Assembly: GCA_026004015.1 (NCBI GenBank)
Contig: BPIH01000003.1
Span: 62,001 to 126,000 of the forward strand
Reading direction: 5' to 3'
DNA length: 64,000 bases
From: Chloroflexota bacterium
GTDB taxonomy: Bacteria > Chloroflexota > Limnocylindria > Limnocylindrales > CSP1-4
Below, piece by piece: positions 1 through 11,760 of this stretch. Numbering within the stretch: position 1 is the stretch's first letter; each line of letters starts with the position of its first letter. The translations under genes were made by a program, and so were the position numbers. The notes beneath the pieces are model-generated. The model did not search any database. It saw only the letters and a list, made by a program, of their open reading frames with translations, and was not told the DNA's origin.

Positions 1-621
1 CGGGAAGAAGTCCGTCACCCCGCTCGTTCGTAAGAAGACGGCGAAGAAGAAGATGAGCATGAGGCCGAGCCAGAAGGTCGGCAGCGAGTAGAAGACGTAG
101 GCGAGGAAGGTCATCCCCTGGTCGAAGAGGGAGTAGCGGTGGACGGCGGCGTACGTTCCGATGAGGATGGCGATGCCGACCCAGAGAGCGAGGGCCGTCG
201 TCGTCAGGAGGAGCGTGGCCGGCACCCGCTCGAGGATGACGTCGACGACCGGCCGTCCGGCCCGGATGGAGAGGCCGAGGTCGCCGTGGAGGATGCCGTT
301 GTCACCGCCGCCGAGGGCCGCCGGCAGGACGTTCAGGCCGCCCTGGGCGGAAAAGAAGATCTCGGGAACGGTGTCGCTGTCGCAGTTGAGGACGCCGAGC
401 CAACCGCCGAACTCCTTGAGCATGTTGATCGGCGTCACCTCGGCCTGGAGGCACCAGCGCCGCAGCCACTTCTCGCGGTCCTCCTGGGTGATGCTCTTGA
501 TCCCGGCCAGGGCCGCCTGGGGACCGCCGGGGGCAGCGCGCATGAGGAGGAAGCTGATAACGACGGCCCCGACGAAGAGGGGCAGAAGGCCGAGGGTTCG
601 GCGGATGATGTACTTGGTCAT
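1..621 (-). CDS. ABC transporter permease, dipeptide/oligopeptide (DppB-like), partial at window edge
   Basis: Minus-strand translation from about 619: MTKYIIRRTLGLLPLFVGAVVISFLLMRAALGGP...VPATLLLTTTALALWVGIAILIGTYAAVHRYSLFDQGMTFLAYVFYSLPTFWLGLMLIFFFAVFLRTSGVTDFFP; typical binding-protein-dependent permease; runs off the left edge. Confidence 0.85.
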   Translation of the reverse strand, partial: MTKYIIRRTLGLLPLFVGAVVISFLLMRAAPGGPQAALAGIKSITQEDREKWLRRWCLQAEVTPINMLKEFGGWLGVLNCDSDTVPEIFFSAQGGLNVLPAALGGGDNGILHGDLGLSIRAGRPVVDVILERVPATLLLTTTALALWVGIAILIGTYAAVHRYSLFDQGMTFLAYVFYSLPTFWLGLMLIFFFAVFLRTSGVTDFFP

Positions 622-798
622 GGAGGTGGATCGTCTCCGGGGCTCCGTGGCACGGGGTGCTCGACGCCACGATCCGGACGGGGCAGTCGGCTCCCCGGCA
701 GGAGCCGCGATCCCGGACCTTGGGCCCGAGTATAGCGAGGCGGCGGCCCGGGGCTCCGGACCGCCGCCTCGGATCGACCGTCGTCGATCAGCGGCCGA

Positions 799-2658
799 CT
801 ACTGGTCGACCCACCAGTCCTCGACGTTCCAGAAGTCGGAGGAGGTGCTCGGGTTCTTGAAGAAGTTGTGGAGCCGGGTCGAGATGCCGCGGGCCTCGTT
901 CCGGTAGTAGAGGGCGACCTCGGGGACCTGATCGACGTAGATCTCCTGGATCTTCCAGGCGGCCTCGATCTGGTCCTTCGTCAGGATCGCCGCCTTGAGG
1001 GTGTCGAGGGCGGCATCCATCTCCGGGTTGGAGAAGCGGAGGTAGTTGTAGCCGTCGCCGTTGTTCTCTTCGGTCGGGATCTGCTCCGAGTGGTAGCTGT
1101 AGTAGTAGTTCCCGAAGAGGTCGAAGGAGAGGACGTAGGCGAACTCGGCCGTGTCGTACTGCCCGTGGGCGAGGTTGCACTTCGTGTCCGGGGCGACGTC
1201 CGGCCAGTTGGCGAAGAAGACCGCCGTCGAATCGACGTAGTTCTCTTCGAGCTTGATGCCGATCTCCTTGAGGGACTTGGCGAGGAAGGCGCCGCCCGTC
1301 TGGCGGAAGCCGGCCTGGGACGAGCAGTGGACGAAGTCGAGGTTCTCGCCGCCGCCCGGCATGTTCCGGATCCCGTCGCCGTCGGTGTCCTTGTAGCCCG
1401 CGTCGTCGAGGCGCTTGTTCGCCGCCGCGACGTCGAAGGGGAGGCACTGGAGGTTCGGGTTCCGCCAGTAGTTCGTCGGAGTGGCGTTGCTGCAGGCCGG
1501 CTCGTCGGGCAGCGGGCTGCCCGGGAAGACCGTCTGGAACATCGCCACCTTGTCGATGGCCTGGGCGATGGCCCGCCGGACCTCGACGTCCTTGAGGGCG
1601 GGATGGCCCTTGCCACGGCCGAGGCCGGCCTGGTTGAAGTCGAGGTGCTCGTAGAGCCAGGCGGGCTCGAGGATGGCCCGGCCGATGGACGGATCGACGC
1701 CCTTGATGGCGTCGTAGTCGGCCTGGACGAGGTCGACGGCGACGTCGATCTCACCGGCCAGGAAGGCGGCGATCATGCCCTCCTTGTTGTCCGGGAAGAA
1801 CTTGTAGGTCAGCCGATCGAGGTAGGCGAGCCGCCCGCCCTCGCCGGCCTTCCAGTTGTCGTTCCGGACGAGGACGATGGTGTCGGCCGAAGCGGTCTCG
1901 TACTTGAAGGGACCCGAGACGGGGGCCTTCGAGAGGATGGCGCCGTCGACCGGGTACGACTTCGTGTTCGCCTCGGCGACCGGGATCGTCTTCATGTAGT
2001 GCTCGGGCAGCGGCGGGCTGCCGACGAGGAGGCCGAGCCAGCCGGCGTACGGCTCCTTGAAGTGGACCTCGGCAGTCAGGCCGTCGGCCGAGACGTCGAA
2101 GCGATCGATGACGTCCCAGCCGAGGGTCGAGATCCCGGGCTGATTCGGATCGAGGACCCACTGCCAGGTGAACTTGAGGTCGTTCAGGGTGAGCGGCTGG
2201 CCGTCGCTCCAGAGGAGGCCCGGCTTGATGTTGATCTTGACCGTGAAGCCGCCGCCGGAGCTGTCCATGACGACGTCGCCGGCGCTCGCCTTTGGCAGGG
2301 ACTGGGCGAGGTCGGCCTTCCAGTGACCGTCGGCAGTGACGACCCCGAGGGATCGCATCGTGGCGGCGAGGACCTGGCTGTTGGCGAAGGCGTTGCTGTA
2401 GTAGGGGTTCAGCTGGTTCGCCGCCTGCCAGTCGGAGGCGATGACGCTGCCGCCCGGCTTGCCGGGCTCGGGCGAGTACGAGTAGTTGTAGAGGAGCGCG
2501 TCGTAGTCGATCGGTGTCGGTGTCGGGCTCGGTGACGGCGACGCCGGCGGCTGGCTCGGGGCTTGGCTCGCCGGCGCCGGCGTCGGCGAGGCGGCCCCAC
2601 CGCAGGCTGCGGCCACGATTGCCGCGCTCGCGAGCAAGCCGAAAAGACGGTTCCGCAT
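799..2658 (-). CDS. Peptide ABC transporter substrate-binding lipoprotein (SBP family 5)
   Basis: ORF 799..2817; likely true start MRNRLFGLLASAAIVAAACGG (lipobox) near 2658; SBP_bac_5-like sequence (YNYSYSPEPGKPGGSVIASDWQAANQLNPYYSN...). Confidence 0.88.
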   Translation of the reverse strand: MRNRLFGLLASAAIVAAACGGAASPTPAPASQAPSQPPASPSPSPTPTPIDYDALLYNYSYSPEPGKPGGSVIASDWQAANQLNPYYSNAFANSQVLAATMRSLGVVTADGHWKADLAQSLPKASAGDVVMDSSGGGFTVKINIKPGLLWSDGQPLTLNDLKFTWQWVLDPNQPGISTLGWDVIDRFDVSADGLTAEVHFKEPYAGWLGLLVGSPPLPEHYMKTIPVAEANTKSYPVDGAILSKAPVSGPFKYETASADTIVLVRNDNWKAGEGGRLAYLDRLTYKFFPDNKEGMIAAFLAGEIDVAVDLVQADYDAIKGVDPSIGRAILEPAWLYEHLDFNQAGLGRGKGHPALKDVEVRRAIAQAIDKVAMFQTVFPGSPLPDEPACSNATPTNYWRNPNLQCLPFDVAAANKRLDDAGYKDTDGDGIRNMPGGGENLDFVHCSSQAGFRQTGGAFLAKSLKEIGIKLEENYVDSTAVFFANWPDVAPDTKCNLAHGQYDTAEFAYVLSFDLFGNYYYSYHSEQIPTEENNGDGYNYLRFSNPEMDAALDTLKAAILTKDQIEAAWKIQEIYVDQVPEVALYYRNEARGISTRLHNFFKNPSTSSDFWNVEDWWVDQ

Positions 2659-2844
2659 GCGTGGTCCTCCCTGGTGGGTTGTACCCCTTGACTCCCAGGA
2701 CAGCGATTGCTCGTGATCGCCCGTCCCGCCGGGCTCGGTTCTCCTCGGACGGCTCCTCCTCAGGATCTCCTCCGAGGCCGCCGCCGGCACGACGGCGAGG
2801 ACGACGGTCGAGCGCACGGTGAGCAGCAGTCGCTGCGCTGGCCC

Positions 2845-2875
2845 GTACTATGCGGGTCGCCGCGCCCGGTGTCAA
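2845..2875 (-). promoter_or_regulatory. Putative sigma70-like promoter for the peptide ABC operon
   Basis: Minus-strand TTGACA (2870-2875) with CATAGT about 17 nt (or TAGTAC 19 nt) downstream. Confidence 0.35.
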
Positions 2876-2986
2876 ATCGGCGCCATCGCCGGGAGCGCCG
2901 GGCGGGCGTCGGTGCTCGATCGATCCTCGCCTACCGCACCTCCTTTCGTCGTCGGATCCCGCCGGATCGCCGTGGCCCGTCCGGAC

Positions 2987-3658
2987 TCAGCTCGTCCGCG
3001 GCTCGTTGGGCCAATGGCCGATGGAACGGTCATGCCCGCCGATGCCGAGCCCATCGGGGCCCGGCCAGGCGGGCGTCCCGTCGGCTTCGCTCGTCGGGTC
3101 CGGCCGCTCCGTCCGCCGGCTCGGAGCCGGTGGCGGCGGCTGCGATCGGACCTGAAGCTGCCCGGCAAGGACGGCCGCTTCCTGCCGTTCCTCTTCCTGC
3201 CGAAGAGCGGCGATGTGGCGCGCCTCGACGCCCGCCTCCTGGAGGCTCGTCGGCCGCGGTCGCCACATCGCGCTCGGGGCGACGACGAGGCCGACGACGA
3301 GGCTGCCGAGGACGAGCCCGGCCAGCCCGGCCCGCCAGCGCCAGACCTCGGGAGGACGGGACCGCACCCGGCGGCGGAGGGCGGATCGATCGTCCGGAAC
3401 GGGAGCGCGGCGGACGGCCCGGGCGTAGCGGCGGAGCCGCTGGTCGACGAGGAGCGTGGCCTCGATCATCCGACGGCAGTCGCCGCAGGCCGTCGCATGG
3501 CGGACCGCCCGTTCGGCACGCACCTCGACGTGCCGATCGACGAGCGACCCCGAGGGGGGCGGCCCGGTTCCCGCGGCGGCTCGGGCCTCGGCTCGGGCCT
3601 CGAGGAGCTCGACGACCGCCGCCCGGGCGGCCCGACAGGCCCGGCGTTCCGCCGTCAC
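2987..3658 (-). CDS. Anti-sigma factor, zinc-finger (ZAS/zf-HC2-like) with one TM segment
   Basis: GTG start at 3658 overlaps the sigma-factor stop; HxxxCxxC motif (RHATACGDC), then hydrophobic segment RAGLAGLVLGSLVVGLVVAP. Confidence 0.65.
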   Translation of the reverse strand: MTAERRACRAARAAVVELLEARAEARAAAGTGPPPSGSLVDRHVEVRAERAVRHATACGDCRRMIEATLLVDQRLRRYARAVRRAPVPDDRSALRRRVRSRPPEVWRWRAGLAGLVLGSLVVGLVVAPSAMWRPRPTSLQEAGVEARHIAALRQEEERQEAAVLAGQLQVRSQPPPPAPSRRTERPDPTSEADGTPAWPGPDGLGIGGHDRSIGHWPNEPRTS

Positions 3659-4338
3659 CGCTCGGTCCCTCCGGCCGGGAGCGGCCGATCCCGAGCCTGG
3701 GCGAGGGCGCCGAGGGGCTCCGCGAGGGCCGCCCCGAAGCGTTGGTCCGCCTCCAGCCACTCGCGGAGCGCCGCCAGGGCGTAGTGGAGCCGCGACTTCA
3801 CCGTGCCGAGGCGGAGCCCGAGGAGCTCGGCCGTCTCGGCGAGGGACAGCCCCTGGAGGTAGTAGCAGACGACGACGCTCCGCTGCTTCGGCGGCAGGGC
3901 GGCGATCCCCTCCCGGACGAGCTCCTGGAGTTCGGATCGCTCGCTCTCGGCGACTGGCTCGGCGGCGGCGTCGGTGAGCCGCTCCGCGAGCGCTTCGATC
4001 GGTTCGAGGGTCGGCGGGCGGCGAGCGAGGCGTGAGTAGCAGAGGTTGAGGACGACGCGGTGGAGCCACGGCAGCGGCGAAACGTCCCGGCGAAGGAGTC
4101 GCCGGCGCTGCCAGGTCCTGGCGAAGGCGTCCTGGAGGGCTTCCTCGGCGGCCTGGGGATCCCCGAGGAGCCCGAGGGCCGTGCGGTAGACGAAGGCACG
4201 GTGACGCTCGAAGAGCAGCTCGAAGGCCTCGAGATCGTCGGCCGCCATCCGATCGACGAGCTCGGCGTCGCTCAGCCCGGCGGCTCGGGCCGCCTCGGCC
4301 CGCTCTCCCACCACTCGGGACTCGACCTCCATCGTCAT
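3655..4338 (-). CDS. ECF-type RNA polymerase sigma factor
   Basis: 227 aa; sigma70 r2 (LFERHRAFVYRTALGLLGDPQAAEEALQDAFARTWQRR) and r4 (LPPKQRSVVVCYYLQGLSLAETAELLGLRLGTVKSRLHYAL). Confidence 0.9.
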   Translation of the reverse strand: MTMEVESRVVGERAEAARAAGLSDAELVDRMAADDLEAFELLFERHRAFVYRTALGLLGDPQAAEEALQDAFARTWQRRRLLRRDVSPLPWLHRVVLNLCYSRLARRPPTLEPIEALAERLTDAAAEPVAESERSELQELVREGIAALPPKQRSVVVCYYLQGLSLAETAELLGLRLGTVKSRLHYALAALREWLEADQRFGAALAEPLGALAQARDRPLPAGGTER

Positions 4339-4456
4339 CCCCCGGCTCCGAACAACGATACCGAACCGAGGAGTCGTGGGTTCACGGTCGGCACAGGGGG
4401 CGTCTGGCTTCCGATCCGCGCCATCAGTGCCGACCGCCGGCCCGTTGGCCTCGCCC

Positions 4457-5961
4457 TCAGTCCGGACAGGGCGTCTCGCGCCCCGTGAGGGGCTGCCAGC
4501 GGAGGTTCGGCTTGCGAGCTGCGGCCGCCTCGTCGAGCCGCCGGACGGGGGCCGTGTGGGGCGCCCCGCGGACGAGGTCTGGCGTCTCGCGGGCCTCGCG
4601 GGCGATGGCGACGAGGGCGTCGGCGAAGGCGTCGAGGGTCTCCAGGGACTCCGTCTCGGTCGGTTCGATGAGCATCGCCTCCTCGACCGTGAGGGGGAAG
4701 TAGATCGTCGGCGGGTGGAAGCCGTAGTCGATGAGCCGCTTGGCGACGTCGAGGGTTCGGATCCCGGTCTCGCGGTGGAGGGTCTTCGCCTGGGCGACGA
4801 ACTCGTGCTTGCAGGGTCGCTCGAAGGGGATGTCGTACGAACCGTCGACGGCGAGGCGATGCTTCAGGTAGTTGGCGGCGAGGACCGCGTCCTCGGAGAC
4901 GAGGGCGAGGTCGCGCCCGTGGGCGAGGATGTAGGCGTAGGCGCGGACGAGGACGCCGGTATTGCCGACGAAGCTCCGAAGACGACCGATGGACGACGGG
5001 CGCTCGCCGGGGCGCTCGAGGCGGAACGTTCCGTCGGGCTCCCGGAGGACCCGCGGCGTGGGCAGGAAGGGGACGAGCTTCGGCCCGACCCCGACCGGCC
5101 CGGCCCCCGGTCCACCGCCGCCGTGGGGGGTGCTGAAGGTCTTGTGGACGTTGAAGTGCATGGCGTCGAAGCCGGCCTCGCCGGGCTTGAAGCGGCCCAT
5201 GATCGCGTTCAGGTTCGCCCCGTCCATGTAGGCCAGGCCGCCGGCGGCGTGGACGAGCTCGATGAGCTCGCCGATCCGGGGTTCGAAGAGGCCGAGGGTC
5301 GACGGGTTGGTGATCATGACGGCCGCCGTGCGGGGCCCGAGGACGGCCCGGAAAGCGTCGAGGTCGACCCCGCCGTCAGGGGCCGAGGGGACGTTCACCG
5401 TCCGAAAGCCGGCCATGGAGGTCGTAGCCGGGTTCGTGCCATGGGCGGAATCGGGGACGAGGACCTCGGTCCGCTCCAGGTCGCCGCGGCTCCGGTGGTA
5501 GGCCCGGATCATGAGGATCCCGGTCAGCTCGCCCTGCGCTCCGGCCGCCGGCTGGAGGGTGACCGCCGCCATGCCGCCGATCTCGGCGAGGGCCTGCTCG
5601 AGGGACCAGAGGAGCTCGAGGGTCCCCTGGGCGATCCTCGTCCGGCGCGTACGGGTGGAGGCGGGCGAAGCCCGGGCAGGCGGGCCGCCCACTCCCCGAG
5701 CTTCGGGTTGTACTTCATCGTGCACGAGCCGAGGGGGTAGAAGCCCGTGTCGACGGCGTGGTTGAGCTGGGAGAGGTTGACGAAGTGGCGAACGACCTCG
5801 GGCTCGGCGAGCTCGGGCAGGCCGGGCGGGGCGGGTCGGCGGTGTTCGGCCGGGATCCGGTCGAGGGCGTCGCTCGGCGGATGCGGAACGGGGTAGCCGC
5901 CGCGGCCCGGCCGCGAGAGCTCGGCGAGGGTCGGCTGGAGGCGCGGCCCGGTGACGCTCAT
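4457..5961 (-). CDS. gcvPB: Glycine dehydrogenase (decarboxylating) subunit 2 (frameshifted in this sequence)
   Basis: N-term [27 protein letters not shown]...[39 protein letters not shown] is in one frame; the rest ([34 protein letters not shown]...) in another. Two single-base shifts near 5640-5680. Confidence 0.9.
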
Positions 5962-7370
5962 CGGCCACCTCCCGCCCCGGCGGTCGTCGGCTGCCGACGT
6001 GGAGCGGCGGCGCCGAGGACCTCGCCGAGGGCCCAGGCGAAGAGCTCGATCTCCTCGTCCGTCGTCACCTCCGTGGCGCAGACGAGGAGGCCGTCGGCGA
6101 GGAGCGGGTCGTCGGGTTCGACGAGGGCGAGGGGCAACCCGGCGAGAACGCCGTGGTCGAGGAGGCGCCGGTGGACCGCCGGCGCCTCGGGGACCCGGAC
6201 GACGAACTCGTCGAAGTAGGGACCCGGGAAGAGGCGTTCCACCCCGACCTCGGTGAGGGCCCGTTCGAGGGCCGCTGCCCGGGCCGCCGAGCCGGCCGCC
6301 ACGTCCCGGAGGCCGTGGGGACCGAGGGCGGCGAGATAGACGGCGGCGGCCAGGGCGAGGAGGGCCTGGTTCGTGCAGATGTTGCTCGCCGCCCGCTCGC
6401 GCCGGATGTCCTGCTCCCGGGCCCTGAGGGTCATGACGAAGGCGCGCCGTCCGTCGAGGTCGGTCGTCTGGCCGACGAGGCGGCCCGGGATCTGGCGGAC
6501 GAGGGCGTTCGTGCAGGCGAGGAGGCCGAGGTAGGGCCCGCCGTAGGAGAGGGGGATCCCGAGGGGCTGGCCTTCCCCGGCGGCGATGTCGGCCCCATAG
6601 GCACCGGGCGGCGCGAGGACGGCGAGGGAGACCGGCTCGACGACGGCGACGAAGAGGCCGCCGGCGGCATGGATCGCCGCCCCGAGCTCGGCCATCGGCT
6701 CGAGGAGGCCGAAGAAGTTCGGCTGGGCGGCGATGAGGCCGGCCGGAGGACGGGCGCTGTCGGCGAGGGCGCGCTCCAGGGCGGTCCGGTCCGTCGTCCC
6801 GGCCGCTGGCCCCTCGCCGACGACGGGGACCTCGTCGACGGCGACGCCGGCCCCGGCGGCGTAGGTTCGGAGGGTCTCCCGGTACTGGGGGTGAACGGCT
6901 CGGGAGACGAGGATCCGGTCGCGCCCCGACGCCCGGCAGGCCATGAGGGCCGCTTCCGCCGTCGCCGCCGCCCCGTCGTAGTGGGAAGCCGAGACGACGT
7001 CGAGGCCGGTCAGCTCGGCGATGAGGGACTGGAACTCGTAGATGCTCTGAAGGGTGCCCTGGCTGACCTCGGGCTGGTACGGCGTGTAGGCCGTGTACCA
7101 CTCGCCCCGGAGGAGGATCTGGTCGACGAGGGGCGGCGTCCAGTGGCGGTACGCCCCCGCTCCGAGGAAGGACGCGAGGTCGGTCCGGTTCCGGGCGGCG
7201 AGGCGTTCGAGGCGGGCGGCGACGCTCTGCTCGGGCAGGGGCGGCGAGAGCCGGAGCGGGCTCGAGCGGAGCTCGGGTGGGATGTCGGCGAAGAGGGCGT
7301 CGACGGATTCGATGCCGAGGGCCTCGAGCATCCGGCGCCGGTCGTCGTGGGTGTGCGGCGCGTAGCCCAT
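5958..7370 (-). CDS. gcvPA: Glycine dehydrogenase (decarboxylating) subunit 1
   Basis: 470 aa; [35 protein letters not shown]...; ATGA overlap with gcvPB. Confidence 0.93.
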   Translation of the reverse strand: MGYAPHTHDDRRRMLEALGIESVDALFADIPPELRSSPLRLSPPLPEQSVAARLERLAARNRTDLASFLGAGAYRHWTPPLVDQILLRGEWYTAYTPYQPEVSQGTLQSIYEFQSLIAELTGLDVVSASHYDGAAATAEAALMACRASGRDRILVSRAVHPQYRETLRTYAAGAGVAVDEVPVVGEGPAAGTTDRTALERALADSARPPAGLIAAQPNFFGLLEPMAELGAAIHAAGGLFVAVVEPVSLAVLAPPGAYGADIAAGEGQPLGIPLSYGGPYLGLLACTNALVRQIPGRLVGQTTDLDGRRAFVMTLRAREQDIRRERAASNICTNQALLALAAAVYLAALGPHGLRDVAAGSAARAAALERALTEVGVERLFPGPYFDEFVVRVPEAPAVHRRLLDHGVLAGLPLALVEPDDPLLADGLLVCATEVTTDEEIELFAWALGEVLGAAAPRRQPTTAGAGGGR

Positions 7371-7381
7371 CGCCCGCCCCC

Positions 7382-7765
7382 TCAGGACTCGCTGACGAGC
7401 TGCTCGTAGGCAGCCGCGTCGAGGAGGGCCTCGACCTCGGCCGGGTCGCGGGGTTTGATCCGGATGAGCCAGCCCTCGCCGTAGGGGTCGTTGTTCACGA
7501 GCTCGGGGCGGTCGGCGAGGGCCGTGTTGACGGCGACGACCTCACCGGAGATCGGGGCGTAGAGGTCGGAGACGGCCTTCACCGACTCGACGACGCCGAA
7601 GGTGGCGAACTGGTCGAGAGACCGGCCCATCTCCGGCAATTCGACGAAGACGATGTCGCCGAGCTGTTCGGCCGCATAGGCGGTGATGCCGACGGTCGCC
7701 TCGTCGCCGGCCAGGCGGAGCCATTCGTGCTCCTTCGTGTAGCGCAGCTCGGGCGGGACGGACAC
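7382..7765 (-). CDS. gcvH: Glycine cleavage system H protein
   Basis: 127 aa; lipoyl-attachment region [23 protein letters not shown]. Confidence 0.95.
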   Translation of the reverse strand: MSVPPELRYTKEHEWLRLAGDEATVGITAYAAEQLGDIVFVELPEMGRSLDQFATFGVVESVKAVSDLYAPISGEVVAVNTALADRPELVNNDPYGEGWLIRIKPRDPAEVEALLDAAAYEQLVSES

Positions 7766-7845
7766 CGGCAGAACCTCCTTCCGCTTGTCCGACCCCGCCG
7801 CCGGGCCCGGCGGCCTGCTCGAGGGTCCGGCGGGCGCTCGTCCGG

Positions 7846-8984
7846 TCAGCGGGGCCGGCGATAGAACGGCAGTGGGACGACCCGGGCCGGGACCCGCGTC
7901 CCGCGGATGCCGACCGCGAGCATCGTACCCGGTTCGGCGTCGCCCGGGGCGACGTAGGCCATGGCGATCGGCACCCCGAGGGTCGGCGAAAGTGCGTCCC
8001 CGACGTCACGGCGCCCGTCTCGACGGTCGCCGGCGTAGACCGGGTATGCCCGTGGCGGGCGATCCCCCGGCCCGTCGACGACGAGCCCGACCCGCCGCCG
8101 CGCCGGGCCGGCCGCGGCCACCCGCTCGAGGGCCGCCCGACCGACGAAGTCGCCGGGCTTGTCGAAGCGGACGACGTGGCCGAGTCCCGCCTCGAAGGGA
8201 TTCGTCGAGCCGGGTCGAGCTCGTTGCCGTAGAGGGGCATCCCGGCCTCGAGGCGGAGGGTGTCGCGAGCGCCCAGGCCGGCGGGGACGAGACGCCGTCT
8301 CGCGCCCGGCCTCGAGGAGCGGCGTCCCAGAGGCGACCGGATGACCTCGCCGGTGTCGACGAAGAGCTCGAAGCCGTCCTCGCCCGTGTACCCGGTCCGG
8401 GCCACGATCGCCGGGCAGGCCCGGCCACCGCGCCCTCGGCGGCGCCGTAGGAGCGGACGGCCGTCGAGGTCGAGGTCGGTGAGTGGGGCGAGGATCTCGG
8501 CGGCCCGAGGGGACCCTGGACGGCGACGAGTCCCGTGGCGAGGGTCTGGTCGTCGACGATCGCCGAGAACCCGGCGACCCGCTCCGCCAGGGCGTCGGAG
8601 ACGAGGACGGCGTTCGCCGCGTTCGCGACGACGAGGAAGCGATCCTCGGCGAGGCGGTAGACGATGAGGTCGTCGAGGACGCCCCCGTCGGGCGCGCAGA
8701 GGAGCGAGTAGCCCGCCCGACCGACCCGTAGGGCCGACGGCCACGAGACGAGGGCCCGATCGAGGGCCCGGTCCCGCCTCGGCGCCGACGACGACGATCT
8801 CGCCCATGTGGCAGAGGTCGAAGAGCCCGGCCCGCTCCCGGACGGCCCGGTGCTCGTCGAGGATCGACGCTGTACTGGAGCGGCATTCGCCAGCCGGCGA
8901 ACTCGACGAAGCGGGCCCCGAGGGCCCGGTGGCGCTCGAGGAGTGGGGTCTCGTGGGGCGCGCGGCCGTCGCCGGATCGGTCAT
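7846..8984 (-). CDS. gcvT: Glycine cleavage T protein (aminomethyltransferase), frameshifted
   Basis: Pieces in several frames: [99 protein letters not shown]; position next to gcvH. Confidence 0.8.
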
Positions 8985-8999
8985 GGGAGGCTCGGCTCC

Positions 9000-9608
9000 C
9001 GACCGCCGCCGGCGCTCAGTCCGGAGCTCCGGGTCGCGGAGCCCGGATCGAGGGGTCGCGCCGCCGGCCGCCGGTCCCTCGGCTGGCCGCGGACGTCCGG
9101 CGCCCGACTCCCGGGGTGAACCGACCCCGACCGGCTCGCGACCCCCACCGGACACCGCCGCGCCCCCGAGGCTGCCCTCCCGAAGCAGCTGGGCGACCCG
9201 AGCGACGAGCTCGCGCTCCGTTTCGAAGGTCAGGAGGCCCGGGGCCGCCTCGAGGTCGACCCAGCGGACCCGGGCGAACTCCTGGTCGTGGCGGGCAAGG
9301 TGCCCACCGCACGGTTCCATGAGGAAGTAGTGGACGGTCTTCGCGATCCGCACGTCGTCGACGGTGAAGGAATAGCGGATCGAGCCGATCGGACGCCGGA
9401 TCGCGACCTCGAGGCCCGTCTCCTCCCCGACCTCGCGGATCGCCGTCTCGGCGAGGGTCTCGCCCGGTCGCGGCGTCCCTTTCGGGAGCGTCCAGGTAAC
9501 GCCCCGCTCGCGCCGTCGCATCCCGACGACGATCTGGATCCGCCCGTCGCGAACCCGGACGACGATCCCGCCGGCGGAGGTCGCTCGTTCCTTTCTCAGG
9601 CGTGCCAC
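9000..9608 (-). CDS. NUDIX hydrolase
   Basis: Nudix box [21 protein letters not shown]-term [44 protein letters not shown]. Reads into gcvT without a stop, so the 3' end is uncertain. Confidence 0.8.
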
Positions 9609-10869
9609 GGGGCCGCCGCCGTCCGGTCGTCGCGGCCGCGGCCGGCGTTCGCCCAGTGCATCCGCACGGCGGGCCGGAGGACGCCCGACGACGGCCGCGC
9701 CACCCGCGCCGGAGTGATCGCCCGCCAGCTCGACCGCAGCGCAGCGTACGGGCTGTCGTCGCCCCGCCGGAGCACCGTCGCCCGGCTCGGGGCCGGCTGG
9801 AAGGACCCGAAGGCCCGCAGCCCGAGCTTCGGCATCCGAGCCCGGGATGCCGGGGTGATAAAGCGCGCCGGGGGACGAGCCGCGTACTTGGCGGCGATGC
9901 TGTGCTGCATAGCCGCAATCCTACCCGGGCGCCGCCGCTTTGCAAGCACCGCGCCCGACGCGGGACCGCCCGGCCCGAGCTGCCCGGCCCGGATCAGCCG
10001 CCCGACGGCAGCGGGAAGCTCGGCAGTGCCCGGGCACTCGGCAGTGCCTGGACCGGGATACGGCGGCTCGAAGGATGCGTCCCCGACCCGCTCGTCGAAG
10101 CTCGTCGCCTCGCCTTCGAACGTGCTCGTCCGAGGCACGCGTCCGGGCTACAGGAGAAGCCGTCGGGACTGAAGCAGCCGTGCGCCTGCTGCCCCGTCGC
10201 CCGGTCCTCCACCTCCCAGCAGGTCGTCGGCGACCCGGCCGACGTGCGCGGCGTGGACGGCGGAATTCGATGCCGGCAGCGCCGCCGCCGAACGTCTGCT
10301 CGAGGTAGTCCGGGAGCCAGATCATCGCCGGGAACGGACGAACGGCACGGCGCCCGCGCCCAGGCCGCCGGCACCGCGATGCACTGCGATCGGGTGAGCA
10401 CCGAGCCATCGATCGGCAGCGCGATCAGGACCCGCCGTCACCGGCGGTCGGCCGGAGTCGACGGCCCAGCGCTGCCGCCCGGTTGCCAGAAGAGCTCGAA
10501 GCCCGGCCCGGCCCTCGAACCCGCCTCCGCCCCGGTCCGGACCCGCCGGAGCATTCGTCCCGCGAATAGCTGCAGGAGGCGTGCAGCCTGCCACGAGCGG
10601 GGCGGCGGCGGCGTCGCGGCCGCACGCCGGCGTGGCGGACCCGGAGTGCTCGCGCTGGCGCCTGAAGCCGCGGCGCCCTGCCGGCAGCCGGCCACGCGCG
10701 AGCCACGCCGGGCCGCGGAGCCGCCGCCCGGGCGCAGGTGGCGACCGGCGCGGCCAGCCGGGCCCCACGAGGCCGCACGCGGGCCAGGCTCGCCGCGTGG
10801 GCCCCCTCGCCGAGCCGCTCCCGCCCCGCGCCGGACGGCCCCCCGCACCCCCGCCGGCCACCTGCCGGC

Positions 10870-11760
10870 ACTCACCCCGTCGGGCCGCCACCTCGCCGAG
10901 GACCTCCCGCAGCCGGGCCGCCCGCTCGCCGTCCAGCGCCCCTCGCCGGACCGCCACCCCGATCTCCCGCTCGGCGAGGACCCGGTAGAGCCCGACCAGC
11001 CCCGGAGCGTGCCGGCCGAGCGCCTCGAGGTGGCGCCGGAGCGTCCCGACGTCGCCCCGCACGATCGGCCCCGTCAGCGCCGCCTCGATCCCGAGGGCTC
11101 GGACGTTCGCCAGCGTCTGCTCGGCGAGCCGGCCGTAGACGGCGAGCGCGCCCGGCCTCGTCGAGACCGGCGACCCGCCCGAGCTCGACGATCCCGTCGA
11201 GGAGGCCGACGAGCCCGCCCGCCGCCAGGACGGCCGCCGCGTGGTACGCCGCCTGCGAGCCCGGCGGCAGCCGCACCGGCACCGCCCCGAGCGCCTCGGC
11301 CATCTCGGCCAGCAGCCCCGCCAGGTCCGGGTCCGCCTCGATCGCCATCGGTCGCCCCGCGGAGCGCCTCGACCGACGCGCTCCACCTCGGCGAACGCGA
11401 CGAGGGGGTGGAACGTCCCCGCCTGGGTCCCCGCCGCCCGGGCCGGCTCGAGGACCTCGGGCCCGAGGGCGCCCGAGGTGTGGACGATCGCCTGGCCGCT
11501 GTACAGCCGGAGGCTTCCCGCCAGAGCCGGCGACCGCGTCGTCGGGGACGCAGAGGACGACGAGCTCGACCTCGTCGAGGACGGCCTGGGCCTCGGCGAA
11601 GGCGCGGGCCCCACCGACGAGCTCGACGAAGCGGGCCCGCCGGCCCGGGATCCCGGCTCGCCACGGCCACGACCGGCCAGCCGGCCCGCGCGAGGGCGAC
11701 CCCGAGGGCCGTCCCGACCGGGCCGGCGCCGACGATCCCGATGAACGGCCGCTCGCCCGG
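10870..11760 (-). CDS. Rossmann-like / DUF2520 domain protein, frameshifted
   Basis: Fragments in different frames: GIVGAGPVGTALGVALARAGWPVVAVASRD, SLRLYSGQAIVHTSGALGPEVLEPARAAGTQAGTFHPLVAFAEVE, YGRLAEQTLANVRALGIEAALTGPIVRGDVGTLRRHLEAL. Confidence 0.6.
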
